Of a DNA stretch of 7,576 bases, positions 7,050 to 7,576 are shown piece by piece. The stretch is from Candidatus Gracilibacteria bacterium CG2_30_37_12 (GTDB lineage: Bacteria; Patescibacteriota; Gracilibacteria; BD1-5; UBA2023), in contig MNYO01000112.1 of the NCBI GenBank assembly GCA_001873165.1, positions 1 to 7,576 on the forward strand, read 5' to 3'. How positions within the stretch are numbered: position 1 is the first letter of the stretch; each line of letters begins with the position of its first letter. The notes under the pieces were generated by a model. The model made no database searches, was not told the origin of the DNA, and saw nothing but the letters and a program-made list of their open reading frames with translations. The position numbers were made by a program, and so were the translations under genes.

Positions 7050-7307
7050 ATGACCACTCAACTCATTACTCTCAATGAATATAGAAAAAATTTTTCTCGA
7101 ATATGGAAGATATCACAAGAGAAAAATATTCGATATATTGTTATGGTCCACTCGAGGCCAGTGTTTGAGGTGAATCCCATTATGTCTCAAGATGAGAATA
7201 TTAATGATGGACTCTACGAGCTTGCAGAGGATGAAATTACTCCAGAAATTATCGCATCGATTGAAAAAGCAAAAAAGACACCCATTTCTGAATTTCATAA
7301 TCTTTAG
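7050..7307 (+). CDS. Phd/YefM-like antitoxin candidate
   Basis: ATG 7050 to TAG 7305-7307 gives 85 residues with no in-frame UGA. The N-terminal 45 residues (LITLNEYRKNFSRIWKISQE, then IRYIVMVHSRPVFEVNPI) follow the Phd/YefM fold pattern: a 'sl.e.r.n...i' helix, a short helix, then a 'yivmvhsrPvfev' strand pair, which in this family binds operator DNA. The C-terminal part is acidic then mixed (LYELAEDEITPEIIASIEKA, ending SEFHNL), like the flexible tail that wraps a partner toxin. A normal toxin gene would follow directly; here only a 41-codon ORF begins three bases later and runs into an inverted repeat. It may therefore be an orphan or a remnant of a toxin-antitoxin pair. An ATG at 7036 is out of frame and not used. 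The family call is by pattern only. Confidence 0.7.
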   Translation: MTTQLITLNEYRKNFSRIWKISQEKNIRYIVMVHSRPVFEVNPIMSQDENINDGLYELAEDEITPEIIASIEKAKKTPISEFHNL

Positions 7308-7310
7308 TGT

Positions 7311-7436
7311 ATGATAATAGGCTCCGTTATAGAAATGGATGAGGTGGTTGGATATTTAAGGCATAATGGCAAAAAGTGTGTGGCTGTTTTGACTACTTCA
7401 CCCCGCTTCCAGAGGGCAGATAAGGGGGTAAATTAG
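7311..7436 (+). CDS. 41-codon ORF after the antitoxin candidate, possibly a truncated gene
   Basis: ATG 7311 to TAG 7434-7436 encodes MIIGSVIEMDEVVGYLRHNG and a further 21 residues. It begins three bases after the antitoxin stop, the spacing of a coupled toxin gene, yet the sequence matches no toxin family I know. Its last third (from about residue 26) is the translation of the inverted-repeat element at 7381-7450, so the natural end was probably lost, or the ORF is chance. No in-frame UGA occurs. Confidence 0.3.
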   Translation: MIIGSVIEMDEVVGYLRHNGKKCVAVLTTSPRFQRADKGVN

Positions 7437-7450
7437 TCAAAAACAAGCCA
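7381..7450. repeat. Imperfect inverted-repeat element, MITE/REP-like
   Basis: The left arm TGGCTGTTTTGACTA (7381-7395) matches the reverse complement of the right arm TAGTCAAAAACAAGCCA (7434-7450) apart from two single-base gaps; inside these, CTTCACCCC faces GGGGGTAAATT. The inner 9 bp (7387-7395 with 7434-7442) are perfect. The centre is GC-rich (TTCCAGAGGGCAGATAAG) in AT-rich surroundings. It contains TCACCCC and CCAGAGGGC, also present in the complement of the 325-356 element, so the two may be relatives. Transcribed, it would fold into a long hairpin; it could also act as a weak terminator, though no T-run follows. Confidence 0.6.
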
Positions 7451-7576
7451 AATTTAGCGAGAAATATAAAAGTTGATACTTGGGTGCCTTAGATAAGAGA
7501 ACAACTTGTATTTTTAACCACACATAATTTTCTATTTAACCAAAATTGAAAACTAAAAATCCCTCTCATTTTACAA
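7451..7576. other. Terminal AT-rich stretch without a supported gene
   Basis: I see no convincing gene, RNA or hairpin here. Short open frames exist on both strands (26 codons on the minus strand from ATG at about 7569; an open plus frame from 7493 to the edge with no start codon), but none has family features. Confidence 0.5.

Noticed and set aside
7493..7576. Open plus-strand frame running to the window end (with UGA as Gly)
   Set aside because: It has no start codon and no recognisable motif, and is only 28 codons.

Overview
The window reads cleanly only if UGA is translated as glycine (genetic code 25) with UAA and UAG as the only stops. That code is known from the CPR lineages Gracilibacteria (BD1-5) and Absconditabacteria (SR1), so the DNA most likely comes from one of these small, AT-rich, host-dependent bacteria; the sequence alone does not say which. 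The clearest proof is in the YvcK/CofD-like gene, where two in-frame UGA codons fall on glycines of its invariant glycine-rich motifs. Recoding also restores the LamG protein at the left end, which carries 12 in-frame UGA codons, and completes seven other frames. Under the standard code most of these genes look like fragments, and their true starts or ends are lost.

Layout, left to right. (1) 2-1321 (+): 3' part of a large surface protein, a pilin/pseudopilin-type N-terminal region followed by a C-terminal LamG domain. A GC-rich palindromic REP-like sequence lies inside it without breaking the frame. (2) 1355-1402: a possible promoter and an 18-bp perfect palindrome, in front of (3) 1429-2268 (+), a membrane-anchored or secreted helical protein of unknown function. 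(4) 2281-2313: a strong hairpin terminator shared by two convergent units. (5) 2319-3796 (-): an operon of a yvcK-like gene followed by a small single-membrane-segment protein resembling DUF5665. (6) 3797-3865: divergent promoters. (7) 3866-6982 (+): a five-gene run, with a stomatin/QmcA-like SPFH protein, a small frameshifted secreted protein, a prohibitin-like SPFH protein, a small three-helix membrane protein and a short NfeD-like protein, closed by a terminator at 6999-7035. (8) 7050-7307 (+): an orphan Phd/YefM-like antitoxin candidate, followed by a 41-codon ORF that runs into an inverted-repeat element (7381-7450). No gene is supported from 7451 to the end.

How the genes fit together: SPFH proteins form large membrane-associated rings or microdomains, and NfeD-family proteins are their usual genetic partners, so 3866-6982 looks like a membrane-organising module with two different SPFH subunits, one NfeD partner and two unrecognised membrane or secreted proteins between them. 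YvcK in other bacteria binds UDP-GlcNAc and affects cell shape and wall metabolism, so the divergent arrangement places two envelope-related units back to back. No start codon has an obvious Shine-Dalgarno sequence; most are preceded by U-rich tracts.

Most worth a second look: the recoded code and its uneven use between genes, the G7 tract that splits the secreted-protein gene, the in-frame REP-like insertion, the possibly related inverted-repeat element after the antitoxin, and the double-SPFH/NfeD cluster with its unknown inserts.
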